DNA of 64,000 bases, from the NCBI GenBank assembly GCA_041748655.1, contig JBGTCV010000107.1, positions 1 to 64,000 on the forward strand, given 5' to 3'. Of this stretch, positions 8,084 through 17,108 are shown piece by piece. This stretch comes from Leptofilum sp041748655. Lineage in GTDB: Bacteria > Chloroflexota > Anaerolineae > Promineifilales > Promineifilaceae. Below the pieces are notes generated by a model, which did not search any database, had not been told where the DNA came from, and saw only the letters and a program-made list of their open reading frames with translations. Position 1 is the stretch's first letter. The number at the start of each line of letters is the position of its first letter. A program made the translations under genes and the position numbers.

Positions 8084-8923
8084 ATGTTGAATGAGTTAAA
8101 AGGATTGTACAAAATTAGCCGCCCGCTTACGACTTTGACGGGTGGGCTGGCGGTGCTGTTGGGCGGGTATGTGGCTGGCACGGGTGCCTGGGGCAAGGTG
8201 ATCCTGGCCATTTTAGCTACGTGGTGTATCACCGCCGCCGCCAATGCCTGGAACGATTATCGGGATATAGAAATCGATAAAATCAATCAGCCGAAACGGC
8301 CGTTGCCCGCCGGTATGGTTTCACCCAAAAACGTGCTGATTTTTGCTGTGGTAATGACAGCGCTCTCCATTCTGCTGGCCGCCTTTATCAACTCCACTGC
8401 CTTTCTCATTTCCGTAGTCTCGGCCGTGATGCTCTACCTTTACTCCTGGCGGCTCAAAAGCACCGTGCTGATGGGTAACGCCATCGTGGCCACTATTTCC
8501 GCCATGAGCGCCATTTTTGGCGGCATTGCGGCAGGCAATCCCCGGCCCTCGCTCTGGCTAGCGGTCATTATTGCCTCGGCCATTATGGGCCGCGAAGTGC
8601 TTAAAACTTTGGCTGATTACGAAGGAGATTTACGACAGCGCTGTCGCACGGTGGCTACCGTGTGGGGTAGGCGTCCGGCACGGATCGTGTTCTACATTTT
8701 GTCATCGGCTACCCTGGTGGTGATGATGCTGCCATACATGCTCAATATCTACCAACCCGTTTATGCGCTGGTGGTGGCGCTGGGCGTCTACCCGGTGCTG
8801 ATTTACGTGCTGCTGCGCGTCACGCGGGAGCGGACTGGTCCACAGCTGGAAAAGTTAAGCCAGCTGATGAAATATGATTTTATGGTCTGGTTTGTGGCTG
8901 TGCTGCTAGGCGCAGCGAGATGA
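8084..8923 (+). CDS. UbiA-family prenyltransferase (GGGP geranylgeranyltransferase-like)
   Basis: 279 residues, polytopic inner-membrane enzyme. The first Asp-rich site is NAWNDYRDIEIDKINQPKRP (NDxxDxxxD) and the second is DYEGDLRQRCRT. The KRPLPAG after the first motif and the overall length resemble digeranylgeranylglyceryl-phosphate synthases of archaea and their bacterial relatives, though quinone and chlorophyll UbiA enzymes share the fold. GGAGG lies 7 bases before ATG 8084. It is divergent from the SpoU gene, 66 bases apart, with no operon partner on its strand. Confidence 0.8.
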   Translation: MLNELKGLYKISRPLTTLTGGLAVLLGGYVAGTGAWGKVILAILATWCITAAANAWNDYRDIEIDKINQPKRPLPAGMVSPKNVLIFAVVMTALSILLAAFINSTAFLISVVSAVMLYLYSWRLKSTVLMGNAIVATISAMSAIFGGIAAGNPRPSLWLAVIIASAIMGREVLKTLADYEGDLRQRCRTVATVWGRRPARIVFYILSSATLVVMMLPYMLNIYQPVYALVVALGVYPVLIYVLLRVTRERTGPQLEKLSQLMKYDFMVWFVAVLLGAAR

Positions 8924-8938
8924 ACTGGTATTACCGAA

Positions 8939-11083
8939 TTACTCAATACCGTTCTTTTCCTGACATTCTCCCACAGATGGCAAAACGTCAAGGTCGAATG
9001 GGGCCTGTTTGTACGAATGACGGCCGTACAGCAGCCATTGCTGACTATTAAACGGCTTTTCCCCTTCCGCCAGCTTGTTGATGGCCAATTCGTAACGGCC
9101 GTCTGCTTGGAGTAAGTGAGATTTGGCCGTGTCGTGCAGGTAAACCGTCAGGATGGTGATGATTTGCTGCCGCTCTGCCTCATCTTCAAGGGGAAACAGC
9201 ACTTCGACCCGACGGTCGATGTTGCGTGGCATTGGATCGCCGCTGCCTACGTAAATGTCTGGCTTCTCCTGGTTATGAAAATAGTAGATGCGGCTGTGCT
9301 CTAAAAAACGCCCAATAATGCTCTTGACCCGAATATTGTCGCTGACCCCTTTCACACCGGGCCGCAAGCAGCAAAAGCCGCGAATAATCAAATCGATTTG
9401 CACGCCGGCCTGTGACGCCCGGTACAGCGCCCGGATAATGCCTGCATCCACCAGCGAGTTGGCTTTGATGATGATACGGCCGTTACGGCCGTACCCTGTC
9501 TCCCGCTTAATTAGCCGCAATAAATTGGCCCGCAAATTCACCGGCGCTACCAAAAACTTGCGATATTCCACCTGTTTCGAATAGCCCGTCAAATAATTAA
9601 ACAGTTCAGATGCATCCGCGCCCATCTCCTCATCACTCGTCATCATGCCCAAATCGGTGTACAGCCGGGCGGTGATGGTGTTGTAGTTGCCCGTAGCCAT
9701 ATGTACGTAGCGCCGAATACCTTCCCGCTCGCGCCGCACCACCAGGCACAGCTTGCAATGTGTCTTCAGCCCGATCAACCCATAGGCCACATGCACCCCG
9801 GCCCGTTCCAAAGCCCTGGCCCACTCAATATTCGATTCCTCATCAAAACGGGCCTTCAGCTCCACCAAAACTGCCACCTGCTTGCCATTTTCCCGCGCCT
9901 TCATCAAGGCCCGCACAATCGGTGGATTGGGGCCGAGCCGGTACAGGGTTTGTTTAATGGCCAGCACGTTGGGGTCTTCCGCTGCCGCCTCTACAAAATC
10001 GACCACCGGCAAAAAGCTGTCGAATGGCGTATGTAGCAGCACGTTATTGCGCCGGAGTACATTAAAAATCGAGTCCCCCATCCTCAAAGTTGAAGGGACA
10101 GTGGGCTGAAACCCCTCATCTTTTAGCTCTGGTCGCTCCAGCCGGTGCAGCTCCCAGAGGCTGCTCAGCCCCAACGGCCCGTTGGTGGCATACACATCCG
10201 TCTGGCTCACCTTAAGGTTGCTGATCAAAATATTCCGGAGAGAGTCGGGCGTATCCTCATCAATTTCCAGACGCACTACCCGCCCAAAATGGCGCTGGCG
10301 CAAATTTTCCTCCATGGTTAGCAGCAAATCATCCGCTTCCTCTTCCTGAATTTCCATGTCGGTGTTGCGCGTAACGCGGAACGGGTAAGAGGCTCTCACG
10401 TCCATGCCGGGGAACAGCCGGTTCAGATTGGCGGCAATCACCTGCTCCAGCCAGATAAATTTTTGGGTGGAGGGGGGCAGCAGCTCATCCGGGTCTAGCG
10501 GATTAAGCGGCACCAGCCGGGGCAGGGTGGCGGGCGCCTTTACCCTGGCAAAATGAATCTCACCCGTTTCCGGGTCGCGCACCTCTACAGCCAGATTCAG
10601 GCTGAGGTTGGAGATGTGTGGGAAAGGGTGGGTGGGGTCGAAAACCAGCGGCGTCAGCACCGGGAAGATTTCTTGCTCAAAATAGACGGCCAGCTTTTTT
10701 TGCTGCCGCGTTTTGAGCTGGCTGTAGTTGAGCGTGTGGATGCCCACTTCGGCCAGGGCGGGCTGCAAGTTTTTGAGCCAGCAGTTTGTGGCCTGGGCAA
10801 AGAGCTGGGTACCGGTACGGTGGATAGCCACCAGCTGTTCGCGGGGGCTTAAGCCATCGGCAGGGCGGTCGGTGATCCCCAGCAAAACCTGCTGCTTCAG
10901 GCCAGAGACGCGCACCATGAAAAATTCATCCATATTGCCGTTGAAAATGGCCAAAAATTTAACCCGTTCCAGCAGGGGATGTTCAGCAGTGTCGCATTCC
11001 TCAAGCACGCGCCGGTTAAATTCGATATTGCTGAGTTCCCGGTTAATATAAAGGCTTGGATTTTTGAGATCGATTTCGGACAT
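8939..11083 (-). CDS. ppk1: Polyphosphate kinase 1
   Basis: 714 residues, the usual PPK1 length. It polymerises the gamma-phosphate of ATP to inorganic polyphosphate. Visible: N-domain start YINRELSNIEFNRRVLEE, head-domain DPTHPFPHISNLSLN, the two catalytic phospholipase-D-like domains with YGLIGLKTHCKL (the phosphorylated His of the first HKD site) and YYFHNQEKPDIYVGSGD with PRNIDRRVEVLFP. It is convergent with the UbiA gene. Four ACGGCCGT sites lie in its 3' third, two of them in tandem. Confidence 0.95.
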   Translation of the reverse strand: MSEIDLKNPSLYINRELSNIEFNRRVLEECDTAEHPLLERVKFLAIFNGNMDEFFMVRVSGLKQQVLLGITDRPADGLSPREQLVAIHRTGTQLFAQATNCWLKNLQPALAEVGIHTLNYSQLKTRQQKKLAVYFEQEIFPVLTPLVFDPTHPFPHISNLSLNLAVEVRDPETGEIHFARVKAPATLPRLVPLNPLDPDELLPPSTQKFIWLEQVIAANLNRLFPGMDVRASYPFRVTRNTDMEIQEEEADDLLLTMEENLRQRHFGRVVRLEIDEDTPDSLRNILISNLKVSQTDVYATNGPLGLSSLWELHRLERPELKDEGFQPTVPSTLRMGDSIFNVLRRNNVLLHTPFDSFLPVVDFVEAAAEDPNVLAIKQTLYRLGPNPPIVRALMKARENGKQVAVLVELKARFDEESNIEWARALERAGVHVAYGLIGLKTHCKLCLVVRREREGIRRYVHMATGNYNTITARLYTDLGMMTSDEEMGADASELFNYLTGYSKQVEYRKFLVAPVNLRANLLRLIKRETGYGRNGRIIIKANSLVDAGIIRALYRASQAGVQIDLIIRGFCCLRPGVKGVSDNIRVKSIIGRFLEHSRIYYFHNQEKPDIYVGSGDPMPRNIDRRVEVLFPLEDEAERQQIITILTVYLHDTAKSHLLQADGRYELAINKLAEGEKPFNSQQWLLYGRHSYKQAPFDLDVLPSVGECQEKNGIE
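9476..9492. repeat. Tandem pair of the iterated palindrome inside ppk1
   Basis: ACGGCCGTTACGGCCGT: two complete ACGGCCGT palindromes one base apart, in the ppk1 coding region. This is the tightest example of the window-wide palindrome (about 120 copies counted by eye). Confidence 0.95.
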
Positions 11084-11160
11084 AGGGTGACTTTTTGGTA
11101 ACTTCCCGGTTTCAAGGACGACGATACATCGTGAGATTATATCTTTTTGCGGTGTTCTGG

Positions 11161-12498
11161 CTAACGGAGGGAAAATAAAGTTGGCTGTCCGTCTGCATCA
11201 TCGGCCACAAACCAGATACGGCCGTCTCCAGTCTGTGTTACCCCGTAAATGCTGCGTGTGCCGGTGACGGTTGGTGTCTCGGTCGTCGTCACCCGGTAGA
11301 GTTGTCTGTTTGCAGCGGCCCATAGCTCGCCCGATTCGTCTACAAACAGGGTGCTCGTGCTAAAAGCCGGAAATTCCCAGCCGGAAACAGGCAGCCAGAC
11401 ATTATCAATGATGAGGAATAAAGTGGAAATAGAACCGCAGCTCGCGCCACCGCAAACGATGGATGACACCCAGGCGCGGCCGCTCGGCTCAATTTCGATA
11501 TCGACAATTGTGCCGTAGCGGCCGAATTCCGGTAGCGGCGGCGTTAACTGTGCCCAACTGCCTTCGGTGCCAGACCACTGCCACAAATCGCCATCAAAAT
11601 TGACCCAAAGCGAGGTGTCTGGATCGCCGCTGAAGGAGCTGACGCAGCCGCTGTCTGGCAAATCGACCACGGGGAGCCAGGTGCCATCCCGATAGAGACG
11701 AACGCCCTGGTCTCCGGCGGGGCCGGGTGGCATGGCGTGGCATACCCCTAGCCAGACATCGCCGTTGGCCGCAGCCAGCAGCGAGAAGTTGAACCAGGTA
11801 GAGCCATCGACGATATTTTCCAGCCCCATGTCTGCCGGCACAAAGCGCAGCCACTGCTCGCCGTCAAAGAGGCGAACATCGGCGTTGGTGGGCACCCAGA
11901 AACGGCCGTCAGCATCGACCTGTCCCGGATAGATAAAGGCTGGTTCATTCTCAAACGCTGCCCAGCCGCTTTCCGGGCCATAAGCCAGCCAATCGCTGCC
12001 GTTCCAGGCCATGATTTCATTATCCGGGGTGGCTGCCCAGATACGGCCGTTGGCTGCATCTTCCCCAATAAAGCGGCCAGGAAAGGAAGCCAACTGCTGC
12101 ACCACGCTGCCTGCTTGCCACTGTACGGCCGTTTCGTCCGTCACAATCCAAAGGCTGTTGTTGCTGCCGGGATGCAATGTGCGAATTGTTCCGCTGACAA
12201 TTTCAGCAACAGATTGATATGCGTAAGCGGCAATGCCACCTTCCTCTGCCATCTCATTTTCTGGTAGGGAAGGGGTGAAGGTGGCGGTAGGCTCTGCGGT
12301 GGGCAGAGGGGTGGCAGAAGGGACGGCCGTGGCGCTGGGAACTGGTGTGGCGGTGGGGGACACGGTTTGGGTTGCGGCTGCGGTAGGTGAAGCGCTCGCC
12401 ACAATTGGCTCTACATCTTCTTGAATGCCCTGGCAGGCGCTGAGCAAAAATATTAGGGCAATGGTGAGGAATATTTGCTTTGCTGGGGCGCGGTTCAT
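11161..12498 (-). CDS. Lipoprotein with beta-propeller-like repeats
   Basis: 445 residues. Signal peptide with lipobox LLSAC, then a 50-residue linker rich in Pro/Thr/Ala (TATPVPSATAVPSATPLP). The mature part carries repeated blocks of the type NGDVWLGV, DGRFWVPTN, DGRIWFVAD, SGELWAAAN, as in two-component-regulator propeller (Reg_prop) repeats. It is probably a surface-anchored propeller of unknown ligand. It is divergent from the CapA-like lipoprotein gene; the 215-base gap between them holds one ACGGCCGT site and no clear promoter. Confidence 0.7.
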   Translation of the reverse strand: MNRAPAKQIFLTIALIFLLSACQGIQEDVEPIVASASPTAAATQTVSPTATPVPSATAVPSATPLPTAEPTATFTPSLPENEMAEEGGIAAYAYQSVAEIVSGTIRTLHPGSNNSLWIVTDETAVQWQAGSVVQQLASFPGRFIGEDAANGRIWAATPDNEIMAWNGSDWLAYGPESGWAAFENEPAFIYPGQVDADGRFWVPTNADVRLFDGEQWLRFVPADMGLENIVDGSTWFNFSLLAAANGDVWLGVCHAMPPGPAGDQGVRLYRDGTWLPVVDLPDSGCVSSFSGDPDTSLWVNFDGDLWQWSGTEGSWAQLTPPLPEFGRYGTIVDIEIEPSGRAWVSSIVCGGASCGSISTLFLIIDNVWLPVSGWEFPAFSTSTLFVDESGELWAAANRQLYRVTTTETPTVTGTRSIYGVTQTGDGRIWFVADDADGQPTLFSLR

Positions 12499-12713
12499 TG
12501 GTTATGCTCCTTTGTGAAAGACAAAACGGCCGTTCCGGTTCGATTACCCGTAATTAAAACGCTGCTTTTCTTGATGTTTTGCGTTGAAGGAAAGGGTAAA
12601 ATGGCTGTCGTAATGGCATTCTGTTTTGGGGCAGCGTCTGCAAGAATCATTGTTCTGGGTTTTGGATCAGTGCGCGTTTGCTTGCTGGACCCAACCGTTT
12701 TGTTAGGACAAAA

Positions 12714-14420
12714 ATGCGCGAGGGGGCAAATCGATTGAATAAATTATATCTGTTTGTGCTGTTCTGGCTAACGGCGTGTGGCGGCGCGGCGGTAACGCCA
12801 TTGCCCACGGCCGTTTCCCCCATCACCCTGCCCGCACCACCCACACCCGTGCTGCTGCCTACGCCAGAAGGAGATTTGCCACCCACGCCTGCCTTTGCCG
12901 AACCGGTGTCTACCAGCCCGAGCCCCACTTTACCGCCAACAGAAACGGGCGTTCCTCCCCTCAGCCTCAGCGCCGAACCCGGCGTGCCGCTGGATTTTGT
13001 CGCAGCGGCCCAACAGTTGGCGGCCCGGCTGCCCAACCAGTTTGCCTGGGCAGAAAGCGGCCCGGCCGACGTGCTGCTGACGTTAGCAGATGGTCTGCCT
13101 CTGGCCGAGTGGCTCTACGTGGTGGCGGCGCCGTTCGCGACCCTGGACGATGAGGTGACGCTGGATAGGGTTCAGGCTCGCTGGCAAAGTGGCGATGTTT
13201 TATTTGCTTCGGCGGAGCTGGGGGGGAAGGAAACGGCCATTCTTGGCCCACCCCATGCGAATATCAACTTTTTGCCTGACGTGGCAGAAATGAGTGAACG
13301 CGCCTGGGCAGAACGGCCGTCTCTCATCATTCTCCCTTTTCATAAGTTGCGGCCCGATCTCAAGCTGCTGCGGCTGGATGGTGCGTCGCCGCTGACGGCC
13401 GATTTTGACCCGGCAGTTTACCCGTTGACGGTGGCGGTGAATGTGGTGGGAGAGGAAACGGCCGTTGCCGATTTCCTGGCGGCCTGGGATGGTCCCGCAA
13501 CCAACTGGGACCCCGGCAAGCTCACCCGCGTGGCCATGAGCGGCGTCACGGCGCTCACTCGCGCTACCGCTTACCAGATGGAGTTGGGCGGCATTCTCCT
13601 GCCGGGGCAGGCTGTTGGCCCGGTGCTGCAAACGGCCGACATTGCCCACATCAGCAACGAGGTCTCGTTTACGCCCGACTGCCCGTACCCCAATCCGATT
13701 GGCGGCACGACTTTTTGTTCCCATGACCGCTACTTTGAGCTGCTCACCTGGCTGGGCATCGACGTAGTGGAGCTGACGGGCAACCATCTCAACGATTGGG
13801 GCACCGATGCCCTGCTCTATTCGCTGGATTTGTACGAGGCGGCAGGTATGGCAATCTTTGGCGGCGGGGCGGATGCCGAGGCGGCGCAGCGGCCTGCCAT
13901 CTTTGAGCACAACGGCAACCGGATCGCCTTCGTGGGCTGCAATCCGGTCGGCCCGGCTTACGCCTGGGCCGGCCCGGACAAACCTGGTTCCCGCCCCTGC
14001 GACGCTGGCTTTACGGCGCAGATTACTGATTTGGCTGCGGCCGGCTATCAGGTGATTGCCACGCTGCAATACCACGAGTTTTATCATTATGCGGCGACGG
14101 CGCAGCAGCAGGCCGATTTTGCCGAATTGGCGCGGGCGGGGGCAACGGCCGTTTCCGGCAGTCAGGCGCATCATGCCCAGGGGTTTGCTTTTGTCGATGG
14201 CGCGTTTATTCATTATGGGCCGGGCAACCTCTTTTTTGACCAGATGGACCAGCTGGGCACGCGCCAAACGTTTGTGGACACCTATGTTTTTTATGACGGC
14301 CGTTTGCTCACCGTAGAATTATGGACCGGCCTGATTGAAAATTACTGCTGCCCCCGAGAAATGACCCCGGCGGAGCGAGACGCGGTGTTAACGGCCGTTT
14401 TCCAGGCCAGCGGCTGGTAA
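12714..14420 (+). CDS. CapA-like metallophosphatase-fold lipoprotein
   Basis: 568 residues from ATG 12714; a TTG 36 bases upstream is also in frame but the ATG places the signal peptide best (LYLFVLFWLTAC lipobox). After a Pro/Thr linker and an unknown domain of about 200 residues comes the CapA region (PF09587): ADIAHISNEVSF, VELTGNHLNDWG, ANRIAFVGCN-like NGNRIAFVGC, SGSQAHHAQGF, and FIHYGPGNLFFDQ. The conserved Asn/His residues of the calcineurin-like site are present (GNH, HH). CapA proteins take part in poly-gamma-glutamate or capsule export. Here no pgsB/C neighbours exist, so the substrate is unknown. Confidence 0.8.
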   Translation: MREGANRLNKLYLFVLFWLTACGGAAVTPLPTAVSPITLPAPPTPVLLPTPEGDLPPTPAFAEPVSTSPSPTLPPTETGVPPLSLSAEPGVPLDFVAAAQQLAARLPNQFAWAESGPADVLLTLADGLPLAEWLYVVAAPFATLDDEVTLDRVQARWQSGDVLFASAELGGKETAILGPPHANINFLPDVAEMSERAWAERPSLIILPFHKLRPDLKLLRLDGASPLTADFDPAVYPLTVAVNVVGEETAVADFLAAWDGPATNWDPGKLTRVAMSGVTALTRATAYQMELGGILLPGQAVGPVLQTADIAHISNEVSFTPDCPYPNPIGGTTFCSHDRYFELLTWLGIDVVELTGNHLNDWGTDALLYSLDLYEAAGMAIFGGGADAEAAQRPAIFEHNGNRIAFVGCNPVGPAYAWAGPDKPGSRPCDAGFTAQITDLAAAGYQVIATLQYHEFYHYAATAQQQADFAELARAGATAVSGSQAHHAQGFAFVDGAFIHYGPGNLFFDQMDQLGTRQTFVDTYVFYDGRLLTVELWTGLIENYCCPREMTPAERDAVLTAVFQASGW

Positions 14421-14488
14421 CAATCAAAAATTTTCGCATTTATTCGTCTAATAATAAAATGACTTTATACCAGGAGAAGCAGTAATCA

Positions 14489-15520
14489 ATGTCTGAACGT
14501 AACTTAAGCCTCTTTTTGCTAATCTGGTTGATTGGTTTGGCCGCCTGCACCGGTACAGACGCCACATCGACCGGCGGCGATGTTTTGGCCCCGCTGCCCA
14601 CTGATAATTCCAACCAGCCAGCCATGAATGCTGACTTGCCCACGCTCACTGAGCTGATTGCGGAAGACCCTAATCTGGTTTTTTTTGCGAATGGCTTAAA
14701 CAGTGTCGGTCTGACAGATGATCTGCAAAATGATGGCCCGTTTACGGTGTTTGCCATGTCTAACGTTGCCTTTTCTACGACAGGATTGATTGTAAGCCAG
14801 GCAGATCCGGCGCTTTTGGGCAGCATCATAGACAGCCATGTGGTAAATGGTGCTTTTTCCGAAGCGGATTTGTTGGCAGATGGTTCTGTTGTCTCCATAG
14901 CCGGGGGCCAGCTGCCAATCAGTCAGACCCAGAACGGGGTGAAGGTGTGGTATGCGCCCCTGATAGGGGCTGGCCGCCCGGCGAGCAATGGGATGCTGTA
15001 TGTCATTGAAACGATGCTGCTGCCGCCGGAAACCGGGCCGGAAATGAGTATGTGGGGGGTACTGCAGGCAGACGGCCGTTTTACCACTTTCATCTCCCAT
15101 TTAGAGGGCACCAGCACGATGGGCATCTTACGTTTTGGCCAATTTTTTGATGCTGTGCTGGCACCCACCGATGACGCTTTTGCCACCATGCCCACCCACG
15201 TCGCCACATTTCTGGAAAATGACCCGTTGGCAATGGAACATGTGATCACGTTTCACATGCTCGCGCCCGATGGCTGGCCACAGGGAGTTGACCTGACTAC
15301 GGCCGATTTGGCCATGATGGAGGAGATCCAGACGCGCATACCCATTCAAGGCAGTGGTTTTGGTTTTGGTTTTGAAAAATTGCCCATCACCACAACTGAG
15401 ATGGGTTTGCAAATTGGGGATGCGCTGCTGGTCGAGGGGGATATCGACGCCACAAACGGCGTCATCCACGCCATTGATACCGTTTTGATACCGCAGCTGC
15501 TGCTGGAAGATATTCCGTAG
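14489..15520 (+). CDS. Fasciclin (FAS1) domain lipoprotein
   Basis: 343 residues. Lipobox LAAC after a short signal. Two FAS1 adhesion domains follow. The first (about 50-180) has NDGPFTVFAMSNVAF, DSHVVNGAFSEADL and SNGMLYVIETMLLPP. The second (about 190-340) has DAVLAPTDDAFATMP, ITFHMLAPDG and TNGVIHAIDTVLIPQ. FAS1 domains serve in cell-surface adhesion. It follows the CapA-like gene by 68 bases on the same strand and precedes the sugar-nucleotide dehydrogenase after a repeat-filled gap, so all three may relate to the envelope. Confidence 0.9.
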   Translation: MSERNLSLFLLIWLIGLAACTGTDATSTGGDVLAPLPTDNSNQPAMNADLPTLTELIAEDPNLVFFANGLNSVGLTDDLQNDGPFTVFAMSNVAFSTTGLIVSQADPALLGSIIDSHVVNGAFSEADLLADGSVVSIAGGQLPISQTQNGVKVWYAPLIGAGRPASNGMLYVIETMLLPPETGPEMSMWGVLQADGRFTTFISHLEGTSTMGILRFGQFFDAVLAPTDDAFATMPTHVATFLENDPLAMEHVITFHMLAPDGWPQGVDLTTADLAMMEEIQTRIPIQGSGFGFGFEKLPITTTEMGLQIGDALLVEGDIDATNGVIHAIDTVLIPQLLLEDIP

Positions 15521-15604
15521 ATTTTGCCTGACTGATTGTACTTCATCTACAGCCGGATGGGTCTCTTGAACCAAACGGCCGTTCCCCGCTATACTCCTGT
15601 GAAA

Positions 15605-15733
15605 ATAGGACACAGATAAACACAGATGAACGCAGATTAAAATCTTGTAAATCTGCGGAATCTGCTGATTTTCATTCGTGGTGCGCCCCCATGAAATAAT
15701 TTAACGCAGAGGCGCGTAGGCGCAGGGAAAATT
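15605..15733. repeat. cacagat/aatctgcg repeat block
   Basis: The gap before the sugar dehydrogenase gene holds ggacacagataaacacagatgaacgcagatt, then aaatctgcggaatctgctgatt, forming an imperfect inverted repeat, and ends with aacgcagaggcgcgtaggcgcagg directly before ATG 15736. Members of the same family lie at 42925-42985, 46058-46126 and 50434-50535. Confidence 0.8.
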
Positions 15734-15735
15734 AA

Positions 15736-17046
15736 ATGGAACGAAAAGTGCAGCTTTTACAAAGAATTAACAGCCGACAGGCCCGAATTGGCGTGGTTGG
15801 TCTGGGTTACGTCGGCCTGCCCCTGGCCATCGCTTTTGCCCAGGTGGGCTTTACCGTTGTGGGGGTCGATGTAGACCCGGACAAGATCGAGCAGCTGCGG
15901 CAGGGCCAAAGCTACATTGCCGATGTGCCTGCGGCTGACATTGCCCCGCTGGTGGCCGACGGCCGTTTCCAACCCACCACCGACTATAACCAGCTCGCCA
16001 ACACCGACGCCATCTCTATTTGTGTGCCCACGCCGCTGCGCAAAACCAAAGACCCAGATATCTCCTACATTATCGACGCCGCCGAAAATATCTCCCGCGT
16101 TGGGGCAGCGGGCAAGCTGGTGGTGCTGGAATCCACCACTTATCCCGGCACTACCGAAGAGGTGATCCTGCCCCGGCTCATCCACAACGGCGGCCGGGTG
16201 GGGCGTGACTTTTTCCTCGCCTTTTCGCCGGAGCGGATTGATCCGGGCCGCACCGATTACACCGTCTACACCACGCCCAAGGTGATTGGCGGCATGACCT
16301 CCGCCTGCCAGGAAACGGCCGTTGCCCTCTACGCCGCTATCGTGGCCCAGCCGGTGCCCGTTTCCAGCACCGCCGCCGCCGAAATGGTGAAGCTGCTGGA
16401 AAACACCTTCCGCGCCGTCAACATCGGCCTGGTAAACGAGATGGCGCTGATGTGTGACCGGCTGGGGCTGAACATTTGGGAGGTGGTTGAGGCGGCGGCC
16501 ACCAAGCCGTATGGCTTTATGCCTTTTTATCCTGGGCCAGGCCTGGGCGGGCACTGCATCCCCATCGACCCGCATTACCTCAGCTGGAAGCTGCGCACCC
16601 TCAACTACACCGCCCGCTTCATCGAGCTGGCCGCCGAGGTGAACAGCTCGATGCCCGCTTACACCGTCAGCAAGGTAGCCGCCGGGCTGAACGAGATGCG
16701 CAAGGCGGTCAACGGCAGCCGGGTGCTGCTGCTGGGTGTGGCCTACAAGCCCAACGTGGCCGACGTGCGTGAAAGCCCGGCGCTGGACATCATTCACCTG
16801 CTGCAAGCCCAGGGCGCGGAGATTACCTACCACGACCCGCACGTCCCCAGCCTGACGCTGGATGATTTTGTGGGGGAATCGGTACCGCTAACGGCCGTTT
16901 CCCTCCAGCAGGCCGATTGTGTCGTCATCGTCACCAACCACGCTGCCTTCGACTACGATCTCATCGCCCAGCACGCCCAGCTCATCGTCGATACCCGGAA
17001 TGCGCTGAAAGATTGTGTGGTGAACGGCCGTCTGCTAACCCTCTAG
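15736..17046 (+). CDS. UDP-N-acetylglucosamine 6-dehydrogenase-like (WbpA/TviB type)
   Basis: 436 residues. NAD-binding GVVGLGYVGLPLAIAFA at the start, then ICVPTPLRKTKDPDISY, ESTTYPGTTEEV, the substrate-binding EMVKLLENTFRAVNIGLVNE and the catalytic Cys in GGHCIPIDPHYLSWK; the C-terminal UDP-binding domain has LGVAYKPNVADVRESPA. It oxidises the C6 of a UDP-hexose or UDP-HexNAc to a uronic acid for surface polysaccharide. The TPLRKTKDPD and GGHCIPIDP motifs fit the WbpA/TviB group better than UDP-glucose dehydrogenase. No glycosyltransferase is adjacent. Confidence 0.9.
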   Translation: MERKVQLLQRINSRQARIGVVGLGYVGLPLAIAFAQVGFTVVGVDVDPDKIEQLRQGQSYIADVPAADIAPLVADGRFQPTTDYNQLANTDAISICVPTPLRKTKDPDISYIIDAAENISRVGAAGKLVVLESTTYPGTTEEVILPRLIHNGGRVGRDFFLAFSPERIDPGRTDYTVYTTPKVIGGMTSACQETAVALYAAIVAQPVPVSSTAAAEMVKLLENTFRAVNIGLVNEMALMCDRLGLNIWEVVEAAATKPYGFMPFYPGPGLGGHCIPIDPHYLSWKLRTLNYTARFIELAAEVNSSMPAYTVSKVAAGLNEMRKAVNGSRVLLLGVAYKPNVADVRESPALDIIHLLQAQGAEITYHDPHVPSLTLDDFVGESVPLTAVSLQQADCVVIVTNHAAFDYDLIAQHAQLIVDTRNALKDCVVNGRLLTL

Positions 17047-17106
17047 CCGCGAATTACGCGAATTAACGCCAAAGTTTCGCGCAAATTCGCGTAATTTGCG
17101 GCAAAA
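17047..17106. repeat. cgcgaatt intergenic inverted repeat
   Basis: CGCGAATTACGCGAATT at about 17049-17065 and AAATTCGCGTAATTTGCGG at about 17084-17102 form an imperfect inverted repeat between two converging genes. No T-run; it could still fold in either transcript. Confidence 0.7.
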
Positions 17107-17108
17107 AA

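Noticed and set aside
13200..14267. 355-codon minus-strand frame opposite the CapA-like gene
   Set aside because: Composition is Arg/Gly-rich as in antisense frames and it matches no family; the plus-strand gene has clear domains.
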